Assembly (NCBI GenBank): GCA_036365515.1
Contig: CM070877.1
Location: forward strand, 65,856,522-65,920,521
Direction of reading: 5' to 3'
DNA: 64,000 bases
From: Torymus aiolomorphi
Lineage: Eukaryota > Arthropoda > Insecta > Hymenoptera > Torymidae
In this document: in pieces, positions 1 through 12,129 of the stretch
Position numbering within the stretch: the stretch's first letter is position 1
Layout: every line of letters starts with the position of its first letter
Made by a program: the position numbers and the translations under genes
Notes under the pieces: generated by a model
Seen by the model: the letters and a program-made list of their open reading frames with translations, nothing else
Told to the model about the DNA's origin: nothing
Database searches by the model: none

Positions 1-437
1 TATACCATTTTTTAATAATTTCTTACTTTTCCTTACATTTGTCTACGTTTTATTACTTTTTAATTTGTACTCTTAATTCAAATTTTATAGGCATTCTTAC
101 ACATTCGTACATCTTTTTACATTTTATTATATATTTGTACTTTTAATTACACCTTATTACGTTTATAAGCAAATTTTGATACACATTTTACATCGTATCA
201 CATATTTGTACACTTTTTTCAAATAGTTCATAATTATACTTTTATAATAATTTATAATTGTACTTTTATTTAAATAAAGCTATAAATAAAATATTTTCAA
301 AGATGTAAAGAAAAAATACTAAAACGTAATAAAATGTAAATTATTATGTATTAGAAATATAATTAATATATGTTACAAAATGTAAGTTAATGTATAAAAG
401 TTTAAATTTTTACAAATTCTTACAGATTTTTACAATT
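1..437. repeat. Left long terminal inverted repeat
   Basis: Reads as the reverse complement of about 3637-4063 with few differences. It is AT-rich, with repeated TTTTACA and TACATTTT words and no coding potential. Confidence 0.8.
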
Positions 438-557
438 TATTATCTTTTAATACAAATTCTTATACAATTCTATCAATTTCTAAGCAGCACAACGACCAAT
501 TTTAAATCCTACGGGTCAGCCAACAGCAGACGGCAAGCTAGCTAATTATTCTGACGA

Positions 558-2136
558 TCATGGATTATATGTTTTACAATAATGATATTTATGAAAAAAA
601 TGTTGTAAACATAGCGATTTTTTGCACCATGAACATGTTACAGTCGCTCGTTTACCACAAATATCGCATGTAATAAAATTAGAATTGTAGCAAAATTTTT
701 TTGGGTTTTCAATTTTTTCTGGCCTTTCATCAATGTAACCGGCGGCGTACCAAGCATATTTAAATAAATTTTGAAACCTGGAACTTGATAATTGATTATG
801 TACTAATGAATGCATTTTGATTATATTATTTCTATCGTGTAAGTTGAGATCCTTATTTGTTAGAAATATCATATCCGAAAACGTTCGAACGAAGTTCTTC
901 CACATTCGAAAATCGTAAATATCAAGCGTTTGAAGTTCACTTGTTGTTCTTTGTGGAATTTGTAGAATCGCTAAGATTTTATGTTCCAGTTTTACTTTAT
1001 AAATTATATCTAGGCAGTGACCTCTCCATAAATCAAGCAATAGGGTACTTGTTATGGTAGTTGATGGAAATTATACATCTTGCGCCCAAGTTTCAACATG
1101 TTCTTTAGTCAATTTACCTGATTTCGATGCCATTACATAAGCATTTTCTGCTGCAAATAAATTTTTTCTGACTACAGTTCTAAACTCTCCCTTTGGTTCT
1201 TGCATGACTAAAAAGAAGGGTGATAGAAGTTTTCCTTCAGCAGATACAGTAGGTTGGATAGTATAAGAATGAGTTGTCGAATGCACTGATTGCACTATAC
1301 TCTCTACACTTTTATTTTCTCTAAGATTGAGGGTTCGACCACTGTATATTTCGTAATTAAAACCACTTTGGTCGGAGTTTTGCATCATATTTTATGATGG
1401 CATTTTTTACTCTATTGCGAAATTCCTGTTTTTGTGCTGACCATTGTTCTGAATCATCTATAGATTTTTTAGTAATAATTTTTGTTATTTTTCGAGAAAC
1501 GATATTAAATGGCCGTTTAAATTCATTTAACCAGTGTTTAGAAGCTTTAAATTCATTGAAGTTTAACTCTAATGCTTTTTCTTTTGCCATACGTCTTACA
1601 TCAATGTCATGAATGGGTATTCTATTCGATCTGGCTACGTTAAATTTTTGTAAACAATATTCCTCAACTTTTTTCAATTTATCGATCCTACTTCCTCCTA
1701 TTGCCACTTGATCTCTCCATCTATACAGCTGACGTGCTGTTTTTAATTTTTTGAATCGATTTTGGACTGTTTCAAATTCTAACTTGTTTTTACTACTTAA
1801 CCAATACTCCACAGCTTGCTTTTTGTAGTCAAAATTAATACTCTCTGATTCGGTGCTATATTGATTTTCAGTTTCCGGTGTTATCATATCTTCTGCATCG
1901 ATATCTTCATGTAAATCATCTGCAGGTATGTCATCGTAAGGCTCGTAGGTATCATCATAATATAGAAATTCTTCCGTTTCTTCGTAAATACTACGATCAT
2001 TTATACTTGATATTATAATATTATACACTATATTAGCAACATTTCTTTCAGCGTCATTAACAGGTAATTTCTTTTCTTGATCTTGAAACATACTGTTTAA
2101 AATAAATAAAACATTCATCGCATTTACCAAATTCAT
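558..2136 (-). pseudogene. DDE transposase, pogo/Tc5-like, broken by one frameshift and one stop
   Basis: Translation starts at 2136 on the minus strand. The first 80-odd residues are acidic. They are followed by a basic helix-turn-helix segment (VRRMAKEKALEL, then KHWLNEFKRP) resembling CENP-B/Tc5 DNA-binding domains. Near 1387 a one-base shift moves the frame into NSDQSGF, which holds the first catalytic Asp of DDE_1-type transposases. An in-frame TAA at 1071-1073 falls just before LLLDLWRGH, which holds the second Asp. A third Asp sits in LQTLD, 36 residues later. The C-terminus carries a Cys/His cluster (C-x2-C, C-x2-C, C-x2-H) that probably binds zinc. Family knowledge says such enzymes cut and paste DNA in the nucleus. 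This copy cannot make a full protein. The superfamily call is fairly safe; the exact family is not. Confidence 0.75.
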
Positions 2137-3008
2137 ATTTATGGAAAATATTTTCTTTCTTCTTTTAGATACGTTGAGTCGCAGTGTAAACCTGTAAAAG
2201 TTTTAGTTATTATAGCCTTTTTATAGCCATAACAGTATAGGAATGTACAATAGTATGAATGTACAGTAAGTGTAAAAAGTATTCAGACATCCAAAACTTT
2301 TGAGGAAAACATTTTACTAAATTCCTTTGTAAGTGCATGGGAATTCGTTATTGTTTGTCAATGTTTTGTCTACAAGATACACTATTTTATTAGCATTAAA
2401 TAGTTGCTAAACGTTATTATTATAAATAAAGTACTACTTCTATTCACTCGTATGAATATTTTTTTACACTTAACTGATTAAATCGTCAGTATGTCATATT
2501 TTATATATTAGAATAACAGTAATGTAACAGTAATTCTAAAAATTAAAATCAAAACATAATTTTTACTATCATAAAATAATTCAATGCATGTATTAAGAGT
2601 AAAGTTTCACTATCAAAATATTTACAATTGGTACAATAAAGATTCTATAATAGATTTTTACTGAATTTGACTCTCTTAACTTCGACCACTTGTTCAAAAT
2701 TTATTGTATATTTTGACGAGTTTTATATTTAAAAATGCTGCATTTTATTTAACTTTTCAATATTATATCTATTATATCCTTCTATTAGAAATATTTTGAA
2801 TAATTATGTAGAAGAAAGAAATTTCAATTATATGGTTACTTACGACTATTATTATTGTTGTTATCATTCAATTCAAATAGGATTTCGTACTCGTAAAATG
2901 TTTACTTGCCATTAAAAAATATGATGCAAGTACCTCCAGACACTTATATTTTCAATTAATACCCATAAAATAATGTTGACATTGAATATTAATTTAACAC
3001 GAGCGTAG
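2137..3008. other. Non-coding interior of the pogo/Tc5-like element
   Basis: AT-rich sequence upstream of the transposase start. I see no open frame, RNA gene or clear repeat. It presumably includes the transposase promoter. Confidence 0.4.
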
Positions 3009-3163
3009 AGGCATGGTGTGGTTTGTGCACATAAGAATTATGCACATATTTATTGTGCACACTTTAGCATTGGTGTATATCTATATCTATGTGTATACTC
3101 CAATGCTAAAGTGTGCACAATAAATATGTGCATAATTCTTATGTGCACAAACCACACCATGCC
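3009..3163. mobile_element. Short hairpin MITE with 7-bp target duplication
   Basis: Two arms of about 65 bases (starting GGCATGGTGTGGTTTGTGCA, ending in its reverse complement) are essentially perfect inverted copies around a short TATATCTA-type loop. AGCGTAG occurs on both sides (3002-3008 and 3164-3170), fitting a 7-bp target-site duplication. It is non-coding and inserted inside the larger transposon. Confidence 0.8.
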
Positions 3164-3636
3164 AGCGTAGAAAAACGTTCAGTAACGTATATTTGTTTTC
3201 GACTGACCGATGTTTCACTTATTTATGAATAAAAGAGGAGGAATCGGGAGATAAGCCATATCAATGCAAGTGTATGTAATCTTGTATATTGCGCAATAAC
3301 CATGAATTGCTATAAATATCATTATATTAAAAATTGTGTTCATATTAATTTATATTAATAAATCATAAATAAACTTTTCTTATTAAAACCTGTCATAATT
3401 TCAACAAGCATGAAAATCTCTCCTAGCTGAAATTATAAAATTTGAAAGAAAATAAGAAAATACTTATAAAATGGAATAAATTGTCGAAAAATGTAAGAAA
3501 TCATACGATACTGGATTTCGGGCATATTTAACAAGTTGTTAAAGTTTCTTACATTTTCTTTCAATTCCTTACGTTTTCTAAATATTTCCTTGTGTAGCTT
3601 ATTTTTATGAAATTATAAGGAAGTATTTGTTAGAAA

Positions 3637-4063
3637 AATCTGTAAGAATTTGTAAAAATTTAAACTTTTATACAGTAACTTACATTTTGTAACATATATT
3701 AATTATATTTCTAATACAAAATAATTTACATTTTATTACGTTTTAGTATTTTTTCTTTACATCTTTGAAAATATTTTATTTATAGCTTTATTTAAATAAA
3801 AGTACAATTATAAATTATTATAAAAGTATAATTATGAACTATTTGAAAAAGTGTACAAATATGTGATACGATGTAAAATGTGTATCAAAATTTGTATATA
3901 AACGTAATAAGGTGTAATTAAAACTACAAATATATAATAAAATGTAAAAAGATGTACGAATGTGTAAGAATGCCTATAAAATTTGAATTAAGAGTACAAA
4001 TTAAAAAGTAATAAAACGTAGACAAATGTAAGGAAAAGTAAGAAATTATTAAAAAATGGTATA
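3637..4063. repeat. Right long terminal inverted repeat
   Basis: Inverted partner of bases 1-437. A similar TGTAAGAAA-rich stretch continues inward to about 3420, and a phrase around CTGGATTTCGG occurs in both orientations near 3515 and 4090. The true outer end may therefore lie near 4105. Confidence 0.75.
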
Positions 4064-4150
4064 AACTGTGGTAAAATGTAAAAGCGTCCGAAATCCAGTA
4101 GAAAAGTACAATTTGTTACGTTTTCTTACACTTTTTTACAAACAACTACA

Positions 4151-4194
4151 TTATCATACACTTGTTTATCGTACGATAAACAAGTGTATGATAA
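4151..4194. repeat. 44-bp perfect palindrome
   Basis: The half-site TTATCATACACTTGTTTATC plus GT is followed immediately by its exact reverse complement with no spacer. It could extrude as a cruciform or be a protein-binding dyad. No gene is nearby. Confidence 0.9.
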
Positions 4195-5167
4195 AAAAAT
4201 AATAAATAATAGAATAACATAACAAAACATTGTTACATTATTATACACTTATTTACATAATATACATACTATAGTCTACATACTATTTTTCGTGGAATTT
4301 AAAATATTTCTAAAAAATTTTTCGCCATATTGAATTCACTATTTTCAAATTTTTATTGTGGATCTAACTGTGGATTCCGATTAACGACTTCAAGAACCCA
4401 TTTTAAGGAAAAAAATAATTGCCAAAAAAATATACCTAATTCATTTGTGTTAGGGGTGGTTTACCACCTCTTAAGGGGTTGTTTCGCGAAGAATGCCCAA
4501 ACACACCAACTGTTATTTATTGTAGTTGGCAAAAATAATGTTTTGACCTATTTTTAATTATTTTATGAATTCTCACAACAAAAATTATTCTTAATAAACA
4601 CAATTTCACCCTCTAAAAAATAAGGGCTGCAACCCTTAATGTTCATACTACCACAGATTTCTTGACTTTTTAATAAGAAACTCTTTCCATTTTGTTTCGT
4701 TAAAAGAAGTTAAGTAGAAGCCGAGATATATCAAAAAAACGTTTCTTGGGGGTAAACTTTAGGGGTGATTTTAACCCTTATAAAGCTCTTCTCAGCCGAT
4801 AAAAAAAATGGTTTCGTGAATCTCGCATGGAGGTCTACTTTTTAATATGGTTTTGCAATTTTTTTGAATTTGACAGTTCGGGTACTTTCCTTGTTAGTAG
4901 AAAGAGCCGAATCTCATCTTTCTTAAGCTATGTTTTTCTTTTTGAACTCCATTTTTTTTTATGAGTATACTATTACTTTCTGTCACAGTTGATATAGCAC
5001 TCATTTACTCTCATGTAAAAATAACCATTTTCACGAATTTTTTTCTCAAAAATTTGTTCCGCAATTCATATAAACAAACATATGGTATCATTTCTGTGAC
5101 TTTGAAGAATTTTTGTATATTTTTTTAAGAAGCTTTTTCAGTTTTTGCAATATGAAGAGAACTACCT
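4195..5167. other. Non-coding, diverged repeat-like sequence
   Basis: AT-rich, with short GC patches such as AGGGGTGGTTTACCACCTCT and GGGCTGCAACCCTTAATG that look like old dispersed repeat. No convincing open frame or RNA gene. Confidence 0.35.
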
Positions 5168-5932
5168 TAAGTTCCCTATTAAAAAAAATCACGTGAGTAG
5201 ACACGTGAGGATTTCGACGATATTCTCACGTGAGTAATCACGTGAGTAATCACATGAGTACTCACGTGATAAGTGAAAAAATGGTTTAAAAAAATTAATA
5301 ATCAATGTTTTTTTTTTACTGAACTATTACATAAATATTTGATCTTTAATTTTTGCGTATAATTTCGAATCCTTAAATAGTATAGGGAGATATCAAAAAC
5401 TTAATAAAGTCGCGTTATTGACTAAGTCTTACCGCTTTATGTGTCCTCGGTGGTGTTCATTTGCCTATGGAAATCGAGAAAGGGGTTGCCGCCTGGCGGA
5501 TATCGGCGGAACTGAATACCGATGGGGGCATGGGGCCCGTCTGAGCTCCACGCCTAGTAACTCTTTTAACCGCCAGGCGGCAAGCCATTTCTCGTTTTCC
5601 ATAGGCAAATGAACGCCGGCGAGGATACATAAAGCCGTAAGACTTAGTCAATAACGCGACTCTTTTAAAAGAGTTGTAATTGCGAGGCTTGCCTCGTTTT
5701 TGATATCTCCCTATACTATTTAAGGATTCGAAGTTATACGCAAAAATTAAAGTTCAAATATTTATGTAATAGTTCAGTAAAAAAAACATTGATGATTAAT
5801 TTTTTTTAAACCATTTTTTCACTTTTCACGTGAGTACTCACGTGATTACTCACGTGAGAATATCGTCGAAAACCTCACGTGAGAACTCACGCGCGTTCTC
5901 ACGTGATTTTTTTTTAATAGAGTTAGCTTTAA
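5168..5932. mobile_element. Foldback element with CACGTGAG-rich arms
   Basis: The arms at about 5168-5500 and 5568-5932 are inverted copies, from CTATTAAAAAAAATCACGTG through the shared phrase ATAGTATAGGGAGATATCAA to a GC-rich centre (GCCGCCTGGCGG against CCGCCAGGCGGC). The outer 110 bases of each arm hold an array of CACGTGAG/CTCACGTG words with the E-box core CACGTG. Mirrored open frames in the arms arise from the symmetry and are not genes. No transposase is present. Confidence 0.8.
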
Positions 5933-6628
5933 GAATGCCGGACCAGCGAACAGCAAAACACTTTCCTCTGCTGGATTATACATCTTGTATAATGTAAATA
6001 TGTACTTATCAATTGTATTTATTCTGGTTAAATAAATAATTAGTCTGAAAACATAGTTAAACAATTTTAAAGGTACTTATTATAAAATGATATTGACTTG
6101 CCACTACTGCAAATAATAGGTCTAAACGCCTTTTTTGAGATGTTACATATACATCAACAACCAAATAGTCTTAATAAAATTGAGGATACGCGTTTTTTAA
6201 AAGTTATATATAAGGATTCTATGAAACTTATTAATGCTCACTTCAACAAACAACAAGAAAGCCACGTCGTAGTAAAATTTGTTAATCATTTGCGAGCCCG
6301 TTCGGTCGCTTGGGTAGCAGGTGGTTAGGTAGTGCAAGGAAGTATTCCGACTCACGCTCCCCCCCGTTCCTCTCCTCTCCGAGTATATCTTCGACGCGTG
6401 GAATTAGCTGAGCGCGCGAATTTTGTACTCTCACACATTGATACACACTTTCACACTTCCCCATCTAATGTTTGTGTCTCCTTCTCGTTGGCCTCTCTGT
6501 CTGCTACGTAACGATCGCCTCGATCGCGCCTCTTTTTGTAATTTGTGAACATATACGCGCGCTTTTAAAAATCCTTTCCGTTCCCCTCCCTTTATTTAAA
6601 TTTTTCCGTTTATTTTCCTCCCTAACAG
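5933..6628. other. Intergenic sequence with no supported gene
   Basis: A short open frame on the plus strand (6098-6328) has no recognisable domain. From about 6330 the base composition becomes more GC/CT-rich and leads into a TATA-type promoter. Confidence 0.3.
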
Positions 6629-6665
6629 TATATAAAGCGCAATTTTCCCCGCTCTCGCTTAGTCA
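6629..6665 (+). promoter_or_regulatory. TATA-type promoter upstream of a Penelope-type end
   Basis: TATATAAAG at 6629-6637 lies about 30 bases before a CTTAGTCACG start-like sequence. A similar TATATAAAG or TATATAAGG precedes the hammerhead-like motifs at 22.56 kb and 27.68 kb, so it is probably the element's own promoter. Confidence 0.4.
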
Positions 6666-6839
6666 CGATGTATCCAATGCTGAGAGTAATGGTAAGAATT
6701 GCGCTTTACTCTATTTTTCATTCATTTTTTATTTGGTTTATAATTTAATTATTTTAATTTCCACATGTTTTTAGTCAGCTAATTGACATTCTCGTTATAG
6801 ATGTACAACCATGACTGCTTTGTATTGACGAAGTAACGC

Positions 6840-7110
6840 CTAAGTTACTATGTAATTTTCGTAATCTTTTTAAAGGTCAGTTTATCAATTTTGCCCCGAC
6901 TTAAATAATAATTAATAAAAATTTTTTTTTATTATATATATAACTTTATTGTTATTTCTGTGTAGCCCTGATGAAGACAGTCAAAAACACTGTCGAAACG
7001 GCGGATTTGAATTTTCAAATCAACAATAAATGGTTCGAAGTGATCGATCGAGTCAATTATTTACCTTAAATATTTAACTCCAACCAACGAACGGTCAAAT
7101 CTACTACATT
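6840..7110 (+). mobile_element. Penelope-like element 3' remnant
   Basis: Assigned only because it contains the hammerhead-like core. It lacks readable reverse transcriptase or GIY-YIG sequence. The boundaries are approximate. Confidence 0.35.
6968..6999 (+). ncRNA. Hammerhead-ribozyme-like motif 1
   Basis: CTGATGA, then a perfect 5-bp stem (GACAG 6976-6980 with CTGTC 6990-6994), then GAAAC. This is the conserved core and stem II of a hammerhead ribozyme. Penelope-like elements are known to carry hammerheads in their terminal repeats. The cleavage triplet is doubtful here (GGC rather than GUC), and I could not establish stems I and III, so this copy may be inactive. Confidence 0.5.
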
Positions 7111-7114
7111 TTTG

Positions 7115-7472
7115 AATGTTTATAAATCCCTACCATACCGACATCATTATTTAATTTTTATTTACTAATAATCCTGTGATCTTTTTTTTTATAATTGAAT
7201 GCAATTTTCTGTCTTTCACAATCCATGATAAAAATAACTCGGGATTTATTATTGATTAGATTATTGTATATTTAAATTTAAAAATCTGTATTGCTGAGCA
7301 ATAAATAAGAAAATTTTTAAGCTATGAAATTAAAAAAATTTTTTCATCATGTATTTTTTCAACAATTGTGGAAAACAGTAAATTGCATTCATTTATAAAA
7401 AAAGTTCGCAGGATTATTTGTAAATAAAATAATTAAATGACAATATCGGTATGGTAGGGATTTATAGACACA
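7115..7472. mobile_element. MITE with about 65-bp inverted termini
   Basis: The left end TATAAATCCCTACCATACCG continues into ATTATTTAATTTTTATTTAC and AATAATCCTG. The same words return inverted at about 7405-7472. The interior is AT-rich and non-coding. Confidence 0.75.
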
Positions 7473-7678
7473 CTCATTTCATATGTCCTTTATTTCTGAT
7501 GAAACAAATTATTGTTATTTACTTCTAATATTTTTAAATAAAGTAACTATATTAAATTTGGTAATTATGTTATTCTTACTTAATTATTTATCAATTAATA
7601 AAAAAAAAGTAATAGCGCGTACATCGTAGTGTAGCTTATGTATCAGTTTCGAAAACACCAACTCCAAGTCTTTTATAG

Positions 7679-7747
7679 GTGAGTGGTTACTGGTTAGAGC
7701 GTCCAACTGCCGTGCCAAGGGTCCTGTGTTCGATTCGCATCGTCTGC
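7679..7747 (+). tRNA. tRNA-derived sequence (degenerate tRNA or SINE head)
   Basis: The spacing resembles an A-box (GTTACTGGTTAGAGC) and a B-box (TGTTCGATTCG), followed by a T-run terminator. The arms do not pair well enough for a functional tRNA, so a pseudogene or SINE head is more likely. No anticodon is assigned. Confidence 0.4.
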
Positions 7748-8173
7748 AAAAATTTTTAATTTCTAAATTTAATGTTTTTCTTGTATATAGGGTAGATGTC
7801 CGTATTATTGTGGGTATAAGAAACTCTTCAGTTTTGTCGTATAATAATAGACTATTTAAGCTGTCTCAGAGATTCCGGGCAGGTTTATGTTGATCATAAA
7901 ACTAATAATCTACATGAAATAATTTTTTTATAGAAAAATATTAATATTTACGAAAGTTACAAACAATATAAAAAAAAAAAAATTGTACGCATTTGTGTGC
8001 CCTAGCAGACAACAAGTACATTTTTGTGTGCCCCGTATTAATGGGGGTGTACACGTTTGTGTACCCCACATTAGTGTGTCTTGATAATATTATCATTGCC
8101 AACAAAATTATTTCTAACCCTTGTTTATATTGAATGTTAATTAATTCCAATAGGGTAGAAACTACTGAAGGTC

Positions 8174-8293
8174 CCCGGTTGAAAAGGTCTGATAAAACCA
8201 GATAAAAAGGGTGCAGATACCTAATCACCTATGTGGTTTTTGCACCCGATTCCTCAAATTTTTATTAGTTTTTATCAGACCTTCTCAACCGGG
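8174..8293. repeat. Hairpin repeat
   Basis: CCCGGTTGAAAAGGTCTGAT and its near-exact reverse complement (ATCAGACCTTCTCAACCGGG) lie about 75 bases apart, with a second inverted pair inside (GGGTGCA/TGCACCC). Probably a small MITE. Confidence 0.7.
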
Positions 8294-8883
8294 TTGTCAA
8301 TGCGATATGAAACAACGTTTGTACGCAGACAACCTAACCTAACTTTTCTGTTCAAGCGCCGATACGAGCATGCTCGTATTGTATTTATGCACACACAAAT
8401 CTGGACAAGTCATTTTTCACTGCCCTATTAGTAGACACCATTAATTAAATATTAAAATCAATTGGAAACTTTTATATTAAGGTTTATTATATAACATAAT
8501 ATTATTTTATGATGTAGTCAAACGTATCCCACATTAAAATCCTTCCGAAAAATTCTTTAATGTTACTTTTAAAAATGTCATTTCTTAGCAAGTTTGGACA
8601 AGGAAACACCGTGACACACCGCAAACCGTGAAACATATTTTTGAAAGTTCTTTTTTAATGTTATAGTAAATGAAAACAAATTAAGTAATTAATTCTATTT
8701 AAACTTAATTAACTATACTTTATGAAAAAAATACTTTACTGTTACTTTTTTACTCGTTCATTTCTAGGATATGTTTTAATAATAGGGCACAAGAATATGG
8801 ACAGACACACTAATACGGACAGCTACCCTACGTGATACTTAAATTATAAAATGTGTATTCGTTAAAAATAAATAACATTGAAA

Positions 8884-8885
<2 letters not shown>
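8294..8885. other. AT-rich intergenic sequence
   Basis: No open frame, RNA gene or repeat that I can support. Confidence 0.3.

Positions 8886-8951
<66 letters not shown>
8886..8951. repeat. (AT)n microsatellite
   Basis: About 32 uninterrupted AT dinucleotides. Confidence 0.95.
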
Positions 8952-8953
<2 letters not shown>

Positions 8954-9170
8954 AAGGGGTTTATAAAGCCCGTTTTTTTATATATAGGGGTTCATCGAGC
9001 CCGATTTTGATTATGCAGCCCGGCCTTCATAATATTTCTAAATATAGGGGTTTATGCGGTCCGACCTAGAGTCTATAACCCCAGGGTCCATTATTTCTTT
9101 AGCCACTGGCCATAGGGAACTCTGGGCTGTAGGTACTAATATGCAGTCTTGGGCTACATAAACCCTGATA
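8951..9170. mobile_element. MITE-like element beside the AT tract
   Basis: GGGTTTATAAAGCCC at the left and GGGCTACATAAACCC at the right are imperfect inverted ends. Inside, AGGGGTTYAT followed by GCCCG or GTCCG recurs three times. Non-coding. Confidence 0.45.
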
Positions 9171-9529
9171 AGTGTATATATTATATATAAAATAGAAAAG
9201 AGAAGATGGGCAAAGCGGTGAATTAAAAATTTTTTACATTACTTTCAGCAGAATAAAAATTATTATACAAAAAGTAAAATTTGCTTTGTGAATCTTAAAA
9301 AAATACTATATTTAAAATAGTAAAAATTCCCACAACTTGAGTGTGTCCCAGCTGTATACTTAAAAATAATAAATTTTCTTATTAAAATATTAAAATTTAC
9401 ACAAAATTTTTCTCCGTGAAGACTTTGTCAAGCGTGTTACAAATATTTTACGATTGCCTTGCTTTTAACTGAAGATTCATAACTAGGAGGTTGTGAGAAC
9501 AAATCTCGGTCGTGCAAAGAATCAAAAAA
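9171..9529. other. AT-rich sequence without a supported feature
   Basis: No gene or repeat recognised. Confidence 0.3.
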
Positions 9530-10710
<1,181 letters not shown>

Positions 10711-11198
10711 AAAACTGGAAAATACTATACGTCTTTTTTTTCTATTTTTTCTGTACATAAATAAGTATAACTATCGTACTTAATACGTTTCTATAATTTA
10801 TTCATACAAATTTATTTATTTACATAACAAATTAAAAAAATTTCATATCACGTGATTTAGCATGTATTTAAATTTTAAAATTTTATGCTGAACAGTCGAC
10901 ATGAAGTTAGCAACATACTTTATAATAAGTACTATATAACAATTACAGAATAGATCTAAACATTTTTTCTTTTGGAAACATGTATTGTCAGTTTTAGTCT
11001 CTTTGGCGGCTCTTTATACAAGATAATGTATCCGTTTCTCACAGCAATGAAAAACAAAATTGAAAAACAAAAAAGAAAATTGTGTTAGAAAATAAAATAA
11101 TTCTGAGGATTCGTTTATTTTTATTCCATCTTAATATTTACTTATTATTGTTTTATATAACAGAACAAAATTATTTAATATTTATATTTTTGTTTCAG
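10711..11198. other. Possible intron or intergenic sequence
   Basis: From 10992, just after a CAG, about 30 codons stay open on the plus strand (reading SLFGGSLYKIMYPF). I found no phase-compatible donor joining it to the 11199 exon, so it is not called as coding. Confidence 0.25.
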
Positions 11199-11728
11199 AA
11201 CTGGAACTTGGCACAGCGTGTGTTGTAGAAATGATTAATAAACAGACCATCCTTCATCATCCTGCAACTTTAGATAAAATAGAAAGGTATGTTAATTTAA
11301 TACTCTGTTCATAATGGTATTAGTTCCTATAAAATATTTTTTAATCATTACTTATTTTAAGAATTTGTCTCAATCTGATATGTAATTAAACGGTAACCAA
11401 ATTCAAAAGATCAAGGGTGTATAATACTCAAAAAATGATAATTAATGCTAATTTTCATATTTGGTCATTTCTAATCTAAATTTTTGGAAAAAATAATTTT
11501 TTTCAATATTTTGCACCTTTAAGGGTTCATATCCTACTTTATGCACCGGAAAAATAAGCTACGTTTAAGAATTTTTTATACGGTTTTTATGATGGATATT
11601 GGTGTAATTCTTTTTAGGTTTAATAAAAATACTCTTAAAGTATATGAAACAATTTTTTTTTTTTTTTTTATTTTACATAATTTGTTTATGCAAAATTTCA
11701 GCATCCGCGTAGCTCCTCGAAAAAAGTG
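11199..11728 (+). CDS. Candidate spliced exons of an unrecognised host gene
   Basis: An 88-base segment (11199-11286) is preceded by a good acceptor (TATATTTTTGTTTCAG) and followed by the consensus donor GTATGT. It is open in one frame, reading ELGTACVVEMINKQTILHHP then ATLDKIE, with two spare bases at each end. A second acceptor after a T-run (intron ending 11701) is followed by bases that continue in phase as SIRVAPRKK and a stop ending at 11728. Both junctions keep frame, supporting a real or recently real gene end. No homologue is recognised. The short length means chance is possible; upstream exons were not found. Confidence 0.35.
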
Positions 11729-12129
11729 ATGTCGGTGGCGTAGGCATTTTTGTAGGGAAGATTTATCTGAAACATAAAATTAAAGGAGATTTAGATTTAG
11801 TGTAGTAGTAGCTATGTCCCTAATTAGTATTATGAATTTTCATACAAAAGTAACAAAATGGCGGCTGTTTAAAAAAAATGTTCGGAAAATCAGGATTTTT
11901 GGGGTGGTTGTGCGGTTAAAAAAAATAGTAAAAATTAAAAATTTGACATGATTTTAGTTCGAGACATACCCATTCATGTGACAAATATGTGGTTCAGTAG
12001 TTTCGGAGTAGATCGGTCCAGTAGTTTCTGAGAAATCATGTGCGCCGCACGAACAAAAAGTGGTTTTGAGAAAAACGCATTAAAAGTTTTCTTTTTGTTG
12101 AAAAATCGTAAAAAAAATCATACTTACAG
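11729..12129. other. Non-coding sequence with fragments related to the CTTCCTC repeat
   Basis: Phrases about an aligned 'bond' type repeat (for example around 11940-12110) resemble the internal words of the dispersed family. No gene is seen. Confidence 0.3.

Larger units (their letters stand above)
1..4063 (-). mobile_element. Pogo/Tc5-like DNA transposon with long inverted termini (left end off-window)
   Basis: The first roughly 437 bases recur in reverse complement at about 3637-4063, so the block is bounded by long terminal inverted repeats rich in TTTTTACA/TGTAAAAA. Between them lies one broken DDE transposase on the minus strand. Base 1 of the window pairs with about 4063, so the left terminus may extend beyond the window and the right one somewhat past 4063. 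The family is inferred from the transposase (CENP-B/Tc5-type HTH plus DDE_1-like core). A 155-bp hairpin element sits inside near the right terminus. Confidence 0.75.

Noticed and set aside
5418..5651. Two similar 64-codon frames facing each other
   Set aside because: Symmetry products of the foldback centre.
7679..7747. Functional tRNA gene
   Set aside because: Boxes are present but acceptor and anticodon stems do not pair.
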